Source: Bombyx mori
Lineage: Eukaryota > Arthropoda > Insecta > Lepidoptera > Bombycidae
NCBI RefSeq assembly: GCF_030269925.1
Contig: NC_085121.1
Span: 6,155,501-6,219,500, forward strand
DNA length: 64,000 nucleotides
Direction: 5' to 3'
Positions 1 to 12,755 of the stretch are shown here, in pieces (the first letter of the stretch is position 1; each line of letters opens with the position of its first letter). Position numbers and translations under genes: made by a program. The notes under the pieces are model-generated. The model ran no database searches and was not told where the DNA came from. It saw only the letters and a program-made list of their open reading frames with translations.

Positions 1-30
1 TCAATAAAATAGGGGCCGGGCGTGCAAACT

Positions 31-102
31 GCCCGTGTCAACTGGTACTTGACATGGACATTTGTAGTACAAAGTCCATGTCAACTGGTAGTTGACACGG
101 GC
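31..102. repeat. 72-nt interrupted palindrome
   Basis: Arms 31-59 and 74-102 (29 nt each) pair except for a 6-nt internal block, and the 14-nt spacer contains its own perfect odd palindrome TTTGTAGTACAAA (61-73). Each arm also holds the motif TGTCAACTGGTA, present as a direct repeat. Seen directly; function unknown. It could be the end of a MITE or a fold-back element. Confidence 0.75.
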
Positions 103-704
103 ATATGAGCGGTGCTATTTATCAATCCAAATACAATTCTTCAAAACGGACTGAGAATATTTATCTATTTGCGAGTTCTGAAATTGTAACTTCGTCAGTA
201 TTTTTGTTTTGTCTCGTTTAGATTTTGTTGTTTGAAAAAGATAGTTCTTATGCCGGCGCCCTAATGCTTTGCAGACCTAGCAGACCGCCTTCCGCCGGCC
301 CTGCTTTTCAAAAGAAAAATCGATGAATAAAAAAATATTGATATATTACTTCAAAGTAATCATATAAACTTTTCAAAAGAAATGACATTATAAACTGATA
401 TAAAAAAATTTTAGTTAGGAAAAATTGCCGAACAAAATCGAAAAGATACTTTTACGAATTCAAAGAATTTTAATGAATACAATAAAATCAAATTATTACC
501 TTGTTCTTGAATTAGAATTCAAAATTTACACTAATGTGCATTTATATACACCGATGAATAATATTCGAAATCATATAGTTAATCATAATTTATATAAATC
601 AAATATTAAACTTATAATAATCATAATAATCATTTATTATTCAAGAAAGAAAATAAATATGAAATGAATAAATTGCTTTATACAACTAAAAGTAAATGCT
701 AAAA
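103..704. other. AT-rich non-coding stretch
   Basis: Mostly A/T-rich sequence with one short GC-rich patch near 253-303. Reading frames here are short and of low complexity. I see no gene. Confidence 0.5.
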
Positions 705-771
705 TGCCGCCCCAGGGTAAGTGCCGCCCGGTGCGGACCGCACCCACCGCCCCCCCTTAGGTACGCCACTG
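705..771. mobile_element. GC-rich terminus of a hAT-like element (partial)
   Basis: A GC-rich 65-bp patch in AT-rich DNA ends in TAGGTACGCCACTG. Its reverse complement, CAGTGGCGTACCTA, looks like a hAT/MITE terminal inverted repeat. No matching second end was found, so this is one end or a relic. Confidence 0.35.
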
Positions 772-830
772 TATATATATGTATGTGTGTGTGTGTGTAT
801 TTGTATGTATATATATTGTTTTGTATCTTG
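771..830. repeat. TA/TG microsatellite
   Basis: A run of TATATATGTATGTGTGTGTG type follows directly on the GC-rich element terminus. Confidence 0.7.
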
Positions 831-839
831 TAATATGTA

Positions 840-1030
840 TATATTATTATATGTAATGTTTACTGTATGCACTAGGTTTGTGTTCCTAATTCTTCTTTCC
901 TTCTGCGGGCCTACTGGAAGAGATTTCAGCATGAAATAAGTAGTGCCCTTGTACTCTGTATCCTTATTGACGTGTCTTTTCTAACAGCCGTGTGTACAAA
1001 AAATATTAAATAAATAAATGAATAAATAAA
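840..1030 (+). repeat. Retroposon-like 3' tail
   Basis: This stretch holds GGAAGAGATTTCAGC, then TGTGTACA, and ends in an (AAAT)n run (AAATAAATAAATG). The layout resembles the tail at 20690-20760 and 22300-22360 (CGATAAGACTG then TGTGTACAATAAA). It is probably a 3' UTR or retroposon tail repeated in Lepidoptera; the family is uncertain. Confidence 0.35.
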
Positions 1031-1797
1031 CAATATTAACTATATTATAATATTATCACACTAAAACTGTCACTTTATTTATTGTTTGTATTTTTGTTTT
1101 TGTGGTAGGATTAACTAAATAGTACCTATAATAACCGTAATATTGGCAATACATGGGTGATAATTATTATGTATATAGTCTTTAGAAAACTGAAAATTAA
1201 CTGGTGACGAATGACAAACCAAAATCCAAAATGAAGGCATAAATAACATCGTTGTGACTTCGTTTGCCAATCTTGGTGATTAGTAAATCTAAGTGTATTA
1301 AATTAAAAAGAATGACCCTTACGTTTCAATATAGAAAAAACTGAACAGAAATAGTTTAATACAACCTACGGCATTATATTTCAGTGTAACAAGTTTTGTT
1401 ACTCACTTATTATTATAAATATATCAAACAAAAAAAATTCAGAATCCTTCAATTAGTAAATAAAAACTTTGAGTACCACTCATATTTAACTCTGCGGTGA
1501 AATCGGTAAAAGCCATAAATTGTGGTAACGTTCCTCGAAATATAAAATAAACCAATATGACATAAACAAATCATTTGGATCAGAATAGGTTCAGATTATA
1601 TATTTGGTATCTATCTCAGTGAAAGGCAATAAATGGTTTTATTACTTTTATTAAAATATAATTATTTAATAAGCTGACCAAACGTTTTTCTCGCATTATG
1701 GGTTCGAGAATAAACATACGCAAGATAAACAAGTAGACCTAACGATTTACCAAAGATACTGTCTACAACTGGGATTCGAACCCGTATCCCGTAGTTT
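1031..1797. other. AT-rich intergenic sequence
   Basis: No reading frame, repeat or motif that I can recognise. Confidence 0.4.
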
Positions 1798-1798
1798 T

Positions 1799-2047
1799 TA
1801 ATTTTTTTTATTGCTTAGATGGGTAGAGGAGCTCACAGCCCACCTGGTGTTAAATGTTTACTGGAGCCCATAGACATCTACGACGTAAATGCAACACACA
1901 CCTTAAGATATCAGTTCTAAGGTCTTAGTATAGTTACAACGCCTGCCCCGCCCTTCAAACCGAACCGTATTACTGCTTCACGGCAAAAATAGACAAGGCA
2001 TTGGTACCTACCCGCGCAGAGTCACAAGAGGTACTACCACCAGTAAA
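1799..2047 (-). mobile_element. Bm1 SINE, 5'-truncated
   Basis: On the minus strand this runs from the Bm1 middle (TACTGGTGGTAGTACC) to the 3' tail GCAATAAAAAAAAT. The tRNA-like head with the A and B boxes is absent. Several substitutions indicate an old copy. Confidence 0.9.
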
Positions 2048-2272
2048 AGAACACATAGTAGCTTCTAACAGCTGCTACCCTATTCCCTTAACTTACCTGT
2101 AGTGCCTGTTAGGTATTATTCAATGACTCATGCACTTCCAGGAGGATCGGGGATCGCCAGAGTGTATATAAGCATTGCACGTAAAAGAGACACTTTGTTA
2201 TTGAATTGAGTTGTGAAGAAATCCCCGCCTTTCAAGATTCGAGTCCGCTGGGTTGGCTTCATTTATATTACA

Positions 2273-2688
2273 CTAGCTTGTTTGCCCGCAACTTCGTCTG
2301 CGTGGAATAGTTCAAAAATAATGCTTTATTTTAGAACAAATTTGGTCAGCATAAAAAAACGTTATAGTGAGGCAACCTTAACATATAGACATATGCTGTC
2401 GCAGACTTTTTTTAGATCTTTTAAAGGGGAACAATTCTCTCATAAATTATTTTAGCGAAACTTAACCGTTTCCGCAGCGCACGCAGCGGAAGCTCTCAGA
2501 AAGGAAAAAAAAACCCGATTTTGCAACATTGTGTATTGGTCCGTTTGTATTGGTCTTAGCGTGATGTTATAGCCTTTCTCGATAAATGGGCTATCTAACA
2601 CTGAATGAATTATTCAATTCGGACCAGTATTTCCTGAGATTTGCGCGTCAAATAAACAAACTCTTCAGCTTTATAATATTAGTATAGA
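2273..2688 (-). mobile_element. Non-autonomous Helitron
   Basis: On the minus strand it begins TCTATACTAATATTATAAAG and ends GCTAG, with A before and T after. That is the 5'-TC...CTRR-3' structure and A^T target of Helitrons. The same 5' end recurs at 37882 and 55776. The frame at 2213-2455 lies across it and is not a gene. Confidence 0.75.
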
Positions 2689-4470
2689 TAGCATCCATCC
2701 GCTCTCCTCGTTAGGGTAGAATGTTTTAATATCACATTGAGGCTTCCATCTTTTCCGGTTTTCGTTTTGTGATTTCATGTTACAATTAGCAGCTCGTAAA
2801 AGCAACTCTTTTGTTGCATTACACAGGTTCTTGACTACCCACCTTGCGACATAAGTTCGAAGGCTGAATTGTATTTGTATGACGAAAACACCATCCTTCA
2901 AGTTTGAACGCAAGTCTGTTTCCGTGCAAAAGCAGATAGGATGATGGTATATGCCCGTGCGGTTTTATAGCACCACATGTAACCACCGACTAATCACTTC
3001 CATACATCTCACTTGCATTGTATGATTACATATTTTATATGTGACTTTGAGTCATAAAATGCAAGGCCTAAGGCACGAGACCCCACCGACTCAGAAAGAT
3101 ATCTAGCGGCCAGTATAATATACTCTAGCATCAACATTATTATAATGATGATGATAATGGTCAAAATAAATTAATTATTATAATGAAGTTATTTTGAATA
3201 CTCCAGGATATGTTTAACAAAAATGAATAATAAGCAATATCCGTGCGATAATAGAATGTAATCGTGCTGTAATTATGCATCAACCCTTGTCAACGTCACG
3301 GCTGACATTTTTGGGTTGCATATTTTTTGTAGGGCTTAAACTAGTTTTGCTAATAAGATTAACACATATTTTGTATATTGTTAGTTAATCTATACTCGCG
3401 AAGCTCAAAATTAAAACAGGGCTTTCTAGTATCTTCCTCAAATGAATAATACAGTAAATCGGGCACATTGCCAAGAATGATGGAGACCATTTTGAAAAAC
3501 GGATGATTACTGACAAATTTGGAAGTAAAAAGATCGCGGGAGCGCTGTTCAGTGCGTTGGTCTGAGCAGGTTCGCGTTACCCTCGATTCTTCCGTCTATG
3601 ATACTCTCAAAGTAGCTGAAGACAAGACGAGATGGTATAACATCGCGAGGACCAAATTCATACATGAGGAACATGACTGAAGGAGATATTGTTAATAGAG
3701 ATAATAAACGAGCTCATTGCTTACCGGAGTCAATGGGCAGCGACGCGTCGTGAGGCTGTTCACCTTATGATATAAAATCGAATACTTCACCTGGCCATAA
3801 TATAGTCATATACCTTCCAAACTAAGAATTATATTTTGAAATCCATAAATGTGTTATAATTGTAATTACGAGTATATAAACACTCACTTCCTAATATTGA
3901 AACTAGATTTAATCAGGTCAAGTGTTAATTGAGCTAGTTCCTTCCTAGCCAGGTTAATGAAATACAAAAACCATGTCCCTACGCAAGTTTTGGATTTACA
4001 GTCCGAATTCAATTGGTTTGCAATAATTTTATTTAAAGTAGCATCGTCGCGTGCAAATTGAGTGTTTAGTTAATTATAGAAATCCGATAACATGAGAAAC
4101 TGGACGGCTTTAACCTTTGATGTTGTCGTACCAACTTAACGAAGCGTAAATATACACAGACAGTCTTTTACCGTCAGATTTTATGTATAATTTGTCGCTC
4201 TGAGAGGATTAGGTTTTAAGTAATGTCAGCAAAAAAGCAAGCATTTAAATAAAATTCTATTCCCTTTGATTTCCACCCTCGATATAATGTGATGTTAACA
4301 AGTATATGTACAGTTTTAAGAGGTTTGACTAAAATTAAAGTTAAGTTTCCTTTTAATTGATAACTTGTCGCTGTTAAATTAAATTGCCTTTTCTGTTAAT
4401 TATAATTCGAAGCTGACAATACTAAAATACTGTACGAAGTTGGAAGCAATCCAACATTTCGGTAAACTTA
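2689..4470. other. AT-rich intergenic sequence
   Basis: About 1.8 kb without recognisable coding potential. Frames here are short. A TGATGATGATAATGG run near 3146 is low complexity. Nothing else is supported. Confidence 0.4.
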
Positions 4471-5150
4471 TCCCCCAGCTCACGAGCGGGAGACCTAGGT
4501 TATTTTCAAGGGATAAGCGCATATCTCGCAGAAAGAGGCGGCGGAACGGGAGAGCGAGAGCTTTTCTTCCCTTTCGGCGCCGTACCGCTGCCGCAGAGTC
4601 AGGGGTCGGACGAGGGCGTTCGATCAGCTCTGGTCCCTGTGAGAAGGCATTCTCCTCCCGGGGATAATCACGGGGCGACCCCAGGGGATCGAGATACGCC
4701 GCACGCTATCGTCACTCTAGTGTCTTGACAACAGGAGGATGGGACGGCGCGTCGTTGGCTGCGGTCCGCGTTGCCATCACTGCTGTCGTCGAAGAACGTA
4801 CTGTGGAAGAGCAGCCCGGTCGGCGGTGTATCGCGTTCCGACCCGCACGCTGGTTCTGACCCAGCAGCGTATCCCGGAACACCAGCAGCATTGCCCGGGC
4901 GGCCTGATAGGCTGGATGGACGGACGACCCGTCCGCCGGGCGTCCTAGGGGTGGCGCCGTGAGTCTGGTTGTGGTGTTGACTACGGGAACCCCCTACTCT
5001 GATCGGGTTGTGACCCTGGGTGGAGATCGGACGTCGGGTGTGAGAATGGAAGGAGAGTTGTTTGGTGCGGTAGGGCCCTAAAAATATCCTTAAGCCCGCG
5101 GTCTGCAACATCTGCAGACCGTAGGAGGTTTGGCCCCGTGCCCGAAAAAA
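4470..5150. mobile_element. GC-rich island, probable truncated LINE
   Basis: About 680 bp of GC- and CpG-rich sequence between AT-rich flanks. Several overlapping frames are open on both strands (plus 4440-4667; minus 4668-5111), as expected of high GC, and none matches a family I know. It ends in CCCGAAAAAAAAGGG, which looks like a poly-A-type end on the plus strand. The base composition resembles the 3' parts of R1-clade LINEs of silkworm. The assignment is inference; it could instead be a CpG-rich unique region. Confidence 0.35.
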
Positions 5151-5787
5151 AAGGGACTGTAAACGTGAATATTAACTTATTTGTAAGTAATTGTAGCATA
5201 AACGGCGGTAATTGGTAAAAGTGTGCTTAATTATGTTATCTAACTAAAATCGGCAATTTTAACAAAGCTATTATTGAGTACTATTTACTAAAATAGGTTG
5301 CTACACTAACCTGACATTGTAGAAATTGTAAATCTGCAAATAATTTTTTTATCGTGTAAAGACGTCGTACTGGTAAATTCAAAATTTCTAGTATGATGAG
5401 CTAGACTATGTATAGGCTGGCTATATATGATGAGCATGGCTATCTTGCAATGCGCTAAATAAAATTTAATATTTAACATTTTATTTAGCAGAACGAACAT
5501 TACCGCCGTACCTTGATTACGAAGTTCATGTCAAATCAATATATTGCGATGCTCCTATGTTCGTCCGTCTGTAAAAATTTAATGCCCTAGTACACTATCG
5601 ATCTCCAAGTATGACAGGGGCCTTCACAGTTTGTTAAACAGAATACGAGTGCTTAACTACACGTTAGATTACCTTTCAGTATTTAATTTAAAAAATTCAT
5701 TAAACCTTTCAGTGGGTAATGTGGTAATGCCAACTAAGTCGTGTATTGTGCTGTATTATTCAATAATTGTTTTATGTTTTTAGGATA
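5151..5787. other. AT-rich intergenic sequence
   Basis: No recognised gene or repeat. Confidence 0.4.
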
Positions 5788-5990
5788 TTTTTTTCCTACC
5801 TATGCTGATAGCCTTGAGAGGCTATTTCAGCTTCGCCCTAACGTTTGTAGGTGAGCTCACGGGGCTCAAACCTGACTACGATGCTAACACGAACCTTAGC
5901 AAGAGCCGTGCTTCGCAGAATCTACCACCGGATCGGAAACGCGACCCACTGAGAAGATCCGGTGAGAAACTCAGTGGGCTGGGTTTTTAG
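5788..5990 (+). repeat. Dispersed repeat, copy 1 (LINE 3'-UTR-like)
   Basis: From TTTTTTTCCTACCTATGCTG to CTCAGTGGGCTGGG this matches 36797-36991 over about 195 bp with modest divergence. Its last 60 bp (ACCGGATCGGAA ... GAGAAACT) also match the 3' UTR of the Jockey-like LINE near 33957-34010. It is therefore part of that LINE family or a SINE sharing its tail. Confidence 0.65.
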
Positions 5991-6991
5991 GAATTTGTAG
6001 TCTAATGCGCTAAATGCTTAGTGTGCTAGTGTCAACTTATGTAAGGGTGAACTGAATTTTTTTTGAAAGAGGTGCTCGCTTACGGCTTCCGCGATGAAGG
6101 AATGTCATTAGGTTATAAAAATGAAGCAAGCTAATTTTCTTTTGTGTTATTGCTCGTAGTAGAGCTGAGCTTGCACGGATGAGTGCCGTTATTCCGTTAA
6201 TTTCTGAAACGAATTTTTCCGCTCCAGTTAAAAGAAGGCTATCTATTAGAGAATAAAATTTAAAAATCTACCTCGTGTCTGAAGGCTCGGGAGTATTCAT
6301 ATCGGGATGTATAATACATTTCTGGTTCTGATAAACACTTGACACTAAGTGAGCGGTGAGTCGCTCCATCTACAGCAAAATCTACAATGCTTACAGCAGA
6401 AAATAAGCTCAAAATTTAAAATAAACAACGTGCTTATTTTTAAATATGGTAGTCAAATTGGAATCTGGTAAATTTTGTTTATCTTGACGCGATAATCATA
6501 TTTCGAACACTGACATTACGATTATCCAAATATAATAAGAATAATAACATACCTAATTTATTGCCTGTCAGACAAATTTAGGACACATTGCTTTGGGAGT
6601 TATCGGATGTTTTAACTTTGATCCATTGAATAATATTATCGTTTACAACATTCTTTAGATGACATTTTTATTTATTACATTACTATATTAAAAACGCGAT
6701 TAAAACAGCACATTGTATTATTAGAATTTCTAGGTATTTAAATAGATTTTTTTTTAATTTTTATTGCGAATTGATTTGCATTTTTAAATGTTTAAGCGTC
6801 AAATAATTTAATGGGGTTTTCAATAGTTATTTTAAATCAAATTAAATTCTTTACATTTCGAACCTTAAAATAAAATCGTTAACATTATTTATTAATTGTT
6901 TATTTAATACAGTGAGGCGCTATTATTAAACCAAATTCACGGTGAAATGGAGAAATACCTCTGAATTCAGACGTATGAGTTTTTGAACAAT
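5991..6991. other. AT-rich intergenic sequence
   Basis: No recognised gene or repeat over about 1 kb. Confidence 0.4.
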
Positions 6992-7006
6992 ACGCACTCA
7001 GTCAAT

Positions 7007-7300
7007 TTAGAGGAAGTCTGAAAGTGGCAAATGTGACAGAGAAGCTGAGGAGTGCACGTTTGGGATGGTATGGACATGTGATGAGATGAAATGAAAATGA
7101 GGGTGTTAAGAGAGTGTTAACTATGAGTGTGGAAGGATTTAGAGGAAGAGGTAGACCTAAGAAGAAATGGATGGATTGTGTGAAAGACGATATGGGTAGG
7201 AGGGGAGTGAACGAAGAAATGGTGTATGATAGAAGAGTATGGAAGGAGAAAACATGTTGCGCCGACCCCAGGTGACTGGGAGAAGGGCAGGAAAATGATG
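7007..7300 (+). mobile_element. RTE-type LINE 3' end, 5'-truncated
   Basis: A 15-bp target duplication, ACGCACTCAGTCAAT, flanks the insert (6992-7006 and 7301-7315). The plus-strand frame from about 7024 reads the usual C-terminus of RTE-like ORF2 proteins: WYGHVMR, then GRGRPKKKWMDC, then KTCCADPR, broken by one TGA after VMR. It ends in ATGATG, the short tandem tail usual for RTE elements. The same protein end occurs near 15935-16133. Confidence 0.75.
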
Positions 7301-7500
7301 ACGCACTCAGTCAATGCCAGAAGGATTTGTACGAGTCATTTTGGAAACTGAAGAACACCTCCACAAGATAATCTGGCTGACGACACAATATGGTGGTGGA
7401 AACTATGCATCACATATTTTGTGTATAACGCCTAGCAACGACAAGAATGAACTTCTTGGGTATATTAGTATACTATCCATAGGCTCATATTTTTAATTCC

Positions 7501-7738
7501 ATTTTTATTGCTTAGATGGGTGGACGAGCTCACAGCCCACCTGGTGTTAAGTGGTTACCGGAGCCCATAGACATTTACAACATAAATGCCGCCACCCACC
7601 TTGAGATATGAGTTCTAAGGTCTCAGTATAGTTACAACCGCTGCCCCACCCTTCAAACGCATTACTGCTTCTCGGCAGAAATAGGCGGGGTGGTGATACT
7701 CACCCGTGCGGACTCACCAGAGGTCCTACTGCCAGTAA
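7501..7738 (-). mobile_element. Bm1 SINE, 5'-truncated
   Basis: Minus-strand Bm1 from TTTTACTGGCAGTAGGACC to the GCAATAAAAAT tail, without the tRNA-like head. Confidence 0.9.
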
Positions 7739-7739
7739 A

Positions 7740-10464
7740 AAACATATCTCTAAGCGCTATTACAAGATTCATGTAGACGGTATTTGAAAATGTCCCGTAG
7801 AGAATAATGACAGAAAAGATCCCAAAGGTTGACGTTTCAGGCAGCTGTGTTGCCCAGCCCTTAAATACAAGATAAGATAACGGCGAAGGCTTTTCAATAC
7901 ATTTAATTTTGGTGCCATAGTTGGGTGTATTGTGGTCTCCCGCGGGTTCGACCACAGCGCTTTTCCTATATGTTGCGCAATCGGTCTGAGATAGAGGGTA
8001 GGCATAATGCTCAATGCAAAAGTGACTTCAATCACTCTACAAATCAGCTGAGATGTCTGGATTAAGATGCATAAAAATATTTAATTGCGTCTTTAGTATT
8101 TTTTTTTATAAAATATACGCTAATTTTCTCAATTTATAAAGCTGATTTAAACTTCATTAAATATTCACTGTAGTTACTTATTTCTTTTTAACATTTTTTT
8201 TATTAAGTAGCTTCAACTTGTACACTTAATTTCGATGTTTATTGCTTAATTTTGTTTTTTAAACTCATCTATGTTTATATTTTACAAAAATTCAACGGAG
8301 GAAAAATATTACTATTCTGTTAAACGCTCATCGGGAACACTAGACTGCTAATAAATATCAATAAAACGTGCGTATATATGTATGTATATACTTTTATCAA
8401 AAATAAAAAAGTACCTACTCGTGGGCCAATTATTATACTACTATTAACTACTAATTTACTATTACTACAATTAATATAACTACTTTCTTAATATCATTTA
8501 GTTAAATTCCTTAAGCTATCTCTTGGCTCTTGTCGTAGATTAGATAAAGATATCAAAAGCTTTAGATGTATATAACTACAAAAATAACCAGGATTCTTCG
8601 TATGTACAAATGCTCAGGTCACAATCGTAGAGGCACGAACATTTTTAATAAAACTGCGGAGATATGTAGATGCGGCTCATACTGAAGGGTTCTTTTTTAT
8701 TAGGTACCTGACGGTATGTACAAGGGTACGTTGAATAATAAAAACACACTCCCATATTTTGACCTTAGCTCGTTTATGAAAATCCTTTTGAGTTGATGCC
8801 CTATCGACGCAGGACGATCTCTCATCCTTAGACCCTTTAATTCCATCCGAGTTCTTTGAAGTGGACATTAGACATCTTTTTCCGAAGCGAAAAATGTACT
8901 AAAAACTTTTTTCGTTTTTTCGTCCGAACACGGATTTCTAATCGATAATATTTCGCTAAATCGATGTTAGGAATGAGCGCAATATAATATGAATTCAGTA
9001 AAAAAGTTAGGTCAGTAAAAAAGGGAAAAAACGTTCAAGAGAAACACAAAAATCGATAATATTAAATGGTAGTTAGTGACTTGACTAAAACAAACAAAAA
9101 CCGGCTTCGACAATTTAAAATCAGAATATCATCAATGTGATCGAAGTTAAATAAATATGCATCATCAAGGATCTCAGAAACACGTAACATCTAGATAAAA
9201 TTGAAATGGGACATTAGAAGCTAGTTTTAAAATTAAAAAAGAATGCTTAAAATCGGTTTACGCAGAAAAAAGTTCACACTCATAAAAATACAGTCGAATT
9301 GAAAACTTCCACGTTTTATCGGATGAGTGTCCTGACGATTTTGGTTTACTAATACTGGTATCCTTCCCTCTGTTACAAACTTAGCGATCTCTAATACATT
9401 AGCTGATTTATTGATGCCATGTAAATTTCTTTTGACAATAGAATTTCCCGTCAAAAGACAAAACTAAAAAATCTGGTGTTGGTCATAAAAATTTCCTCGG
9501 ATTACACAATGGACTGATGCTGTGTCAACTCTGCTTAGTAAAATAAGAGAAAGAAGACGAATTAACACCAGTGAGAACCGAGGCTTAAATACGCCTCATC
9601 TGTATATCCCTTACGATGGGCTAAATAAAACCTACACTTCTCTGTCGTGCGGATGCCGTAACGTCTATTTGATTTAGTGTAGAAAACAGATGAATATATG
9701 TCTTAAGTTGTCCTAATAAAACAATTCTCGCTGTGAACATGCTATTGAGCTTAACGATATTTTAATATTTTTAAGGGATTTTCTGACCTGATAACTACGA
9801 CTTTTAAGTCATGCCTTATTTTAATTTATATTTTATGAGATTTTTTTCAGTGGACTTTTTGGAGGATCTCGAGAAGTTACGTCCAGTGGCTTTGTTTCAT
9901 TTTCCCATATTTGTGCACTTTCACAGATATTAAACAGTTCATAAACCACCGTTATTACACATTTAAACCTGAGAAACACTAAATAGACAAAATAAAACAA
10001 ATCACACAACTTCACTCCTCGCGTTCCCGCCAAAAAGTCTGATATTTAAACGTATTTTGAAAGAATGCTAAAATCTGAAGAAAAAAAACCAGTTTATTTT
10101 CTTAATGTAGAGTGGCTTCACGGTATGAGTCGCGCCGCGTAACGCAGTTAGACGCAATCTCAAGTAAATAAGATTGTAGCCAATCTCATCAAGTCAACTC
10201 ATTTATTTGTGGACATGGAGTTGTCTGATGCGCGGAGACTTTTAAACAATGTTTTATTCGCTTACTTAGTTACCGTTCGAGGAATGTTTTATCTCAGACA
10301 TTTTATTGTGACGTTGGAATTCTAAATGACACAAGTTATAGTTTATTAGCGTTCTCAGCTTAATGGAAGAAAATTTTCTTTCGAAAAATTTAATTAAATT
10401 TTATTGCGGTTTCAACCGTGGCTTATTGGATTAGACGACCTGTATATTTGTCGAGTGATGTGAG
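7740..10464. other. AT-rich intergenic sequence
   Basis: About 2.7 kb with only short frames (for example minus 7662-7955 and 9833-10033) that show no family signature, plausible splice structure or codon pattern. I see no supportable gene. Confidence 0.4.
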
Positions 10465-10560
10465 GTAGGCCAATTGCCCTTACTGGTAGGTACCATCCTG
10501 CCTATTTCTGGAGTGCGTTTCTGTTCGAAGGGTGGACCAGCCCTCATAGATTGCAATTGA
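10465..10560 (+). repeat. Very old Bm1-like relic
   Basis: TACTGGTAGGTACCATCCTG ... TCTGTTCGAAGGGTGGACCAG resembles the Bm1 middle on the plus strand, with deletions. Weak match. Confidence 0.3.
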
Positions 10561-11614
10561 GACTCTTGGTGGTGATACTGTTGTCTTATTTGCAGCTGTG
10601 ATCTTATTTGACAATTTAACAGCAACAAAAAAATATGTACAAAGTAAGCGTAAAATTAGCGTATAGGCGATAATTTAATGAAAACCCAAGTTTAATTTTA
10701 TGAATTTAACGATTAAGAATAATGATCATTACAAAACAAATCATAGTACAAGACAAGTCATATTACTAAAAAAAATCATTACTAAAGTTAGATTTAGTGT
10801 AATTAAAGTTGGTAGATAATAAATTTATTAAATGTCTACGTCTGTGAAATATTACAATTGTTGATGGGAGTTAAAATATACTTGATTTCATTACACAAAG
10901 AAGCTAAAAACGTAATAGAACACAATAATATATTTTAGTAACAAGATTTATTGTTGGTGACAATATTATTAAAGTGCGTACGATTATTGTCTGGGCCTAA
11001 ATGCTTACTACAAAGAAAATGATAATTAAGATACAAAAAATGAAAGAAGGAAAAATATTCAAAGAGTCCATTTCCTGAAAGGTTCTGATTACGAGCAATT
11101 ACTTTATTTCGTGAAGCGAGGAACACGTCGGAATCCAATTTAAAATAAAGTGTAAGCGTTGACAATCGACAACAATTCATATTTCGAAATGCCTTTGTTA
11201 TATTTTGAAGTAGACAAATTAGACAACATGATCATAATACTTCTGAAATGATTAAGTTCTCATTGTGTATTAATACTCGTACTAGAAAAGTTTTGAAGTT
11301 TTAGTAAATTTTTATTTGCAATACTATATGTACGAATATGTAATATAAAAAAATCCTAGAAAGGTTTAACACTTTTTCGAAAATTCCAGTTGTTAATGTG
11401 TGTGCAGTGTACATAAAATACATAACTTACTATTAGCAGTTGTGTTCGAGGGTGTAACTGACTTTTTGTTTTGTTGCAGTGATTGTTATACCGCAAGATC
11501 TTAATTATTTATCGAATCAGTCTCTATTTTTCCTCTTCTTGATTTTTTTGTATAATCAAAAAGTTTATAACTTAATAAGTTCTATTGTATACTCGTAAAA
11601 TATATAAACGATTA
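10561..11614. other. AT-rich intergenic sequence
   Basis: No recognised gene or repeat. Confidence 0.4.
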
Positions 11615-11844
11615 CAGTGCAACCTTAATATAACGAACCTCAATATAACGACGTCATTGATTTAACAAATTTTTCGTAATTCCCTTGAATTGTCTATAAG
11701 AGTCAATATAAAATGTACCTTTACATTGCGAAGATTTCTTGCGAACAATCTCTTTATAAGGAATTTTCCAGTATAAAAAAAGTGTCAATACCCTCTAATT
11801 AACGAATTTTGTCAACCCAAAACCTCTATATAACGTTCCCACCA

Positions 11845-12433
11845 TCTTACCTAAACATCAGCCCGCTGAGTTTCTCGGCGGATCTTCTTAGCGGGTTACG
11901 ATTTCGTTTCGGTAGTCAGTGATGCCAACTCCGGGGTTTTCCCCCCAAATTTAGGGGATATATAAATAAATACAGGGATTTTTTTAAGGGGTGAAATTTT
12001 TTGGGGATATTCTTAGGGATAAAATTTTATTTGTATTTTTTTAAAAATTTCTACGTACATCAACAAAAATAACAATTTCGTAATGTGATGAAATTAAAGA
12101 AAAATACTTAAAAATACTAAATAGCTATTGTTTCCGTGATTGGGGAGTTTTGTTTTGAATTTAGTGTTTTTTTTGGGGAGTTTTGCTTTGAATTTAGTGG
12201 TTTTTAAAATTGCTTTAGGGGGAAAGTTTTCAAACAGTTGGCGACACTGTCGGTAGTACATTCATTCGCGAAACAGCTACCTACTGTTGAGTCGTTAGGT
12301 CTCCTTTAGAGGCGCTCGGGTAGCTGTTAGCAAAGCCCATCTCTCCTGGCTGAGCCTTTGCTCGTCAACCTGCCCTGATAAAACTGGAAAGGCCTCCGGA
12401 CCACCAGTAACTTCTCAAATATAAAAAAAAAAA
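11845..12433 (+). mobile_element. Jockey-like LINE 3' UTR, 5'-truncated
   Basis: Flanked by the 13-bp duplication AACGTTCCCACCA (11832-11844 and 12434-12446) and ending in a poly-A run. Its sequence, GCTGAGTTTCTCGGCGGATC ... GGCCTCCGGACCACCAGTAA, is the same 3' UTR that follows the reverse-transcriptase frame at 33790-35321. It is interrupted by the MITE at 11917-12249. Confidence 0.85.
11917..12249. mobile_element. hAT-type MITE, 333 bp
   Basis: Terminal repeats CAGTGATGCCAACT and CAGTGTCGCCAACT (12 of 14 identical, inverted) lie inside a perfect 8-bp duplication TCGGTAGT (11909-11916, 12250-12257). It has no coding capacity. It sits in the LINE 3' UTR, which sits in the pogo-like element. 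Confidence 0.85.
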
Positions 12434-12755
12434 AACGTTCCCACCAATATGACCCAATCCCATAGTATGTGAATCCAGTCTCGACAGGTTACGACACGTT
12501 TTATTTGTAAAACAATCAGTGTTTTGTTTGATGGGACGTAATGTAAGCAGTGCTGTTCGTTGTTGATTTTTTACCTTTAATTCGTGAGTTTAGTTGTGCG
12601 AATTTACTGCATTTACTTTTGATTATTTATTAACCTAAGGTAAAAAAATTGTTGCCTACCTATTTGTTTTTAAATAATAATAATACATACAGTAATTTGA
12701 TAATAATGTGTTATCATTTATTAGTAGAACTTGTTCGCTATAACAAGATGAGTAC

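Noticed and set aside
4440..5111. Genes in the GC-rich island (75, 147 and 69 codons)
   Set aside because: Frames are open on both strands because of high GC. No recognisable domain; kept only as an unassigned repeat-like island.
9833..10033. Minus-strand 66-codon frame starting MAGTRGVKLCDLF
   Set aside because: No family match, no splice partner found and no conserved motif; not enough to call an exon.
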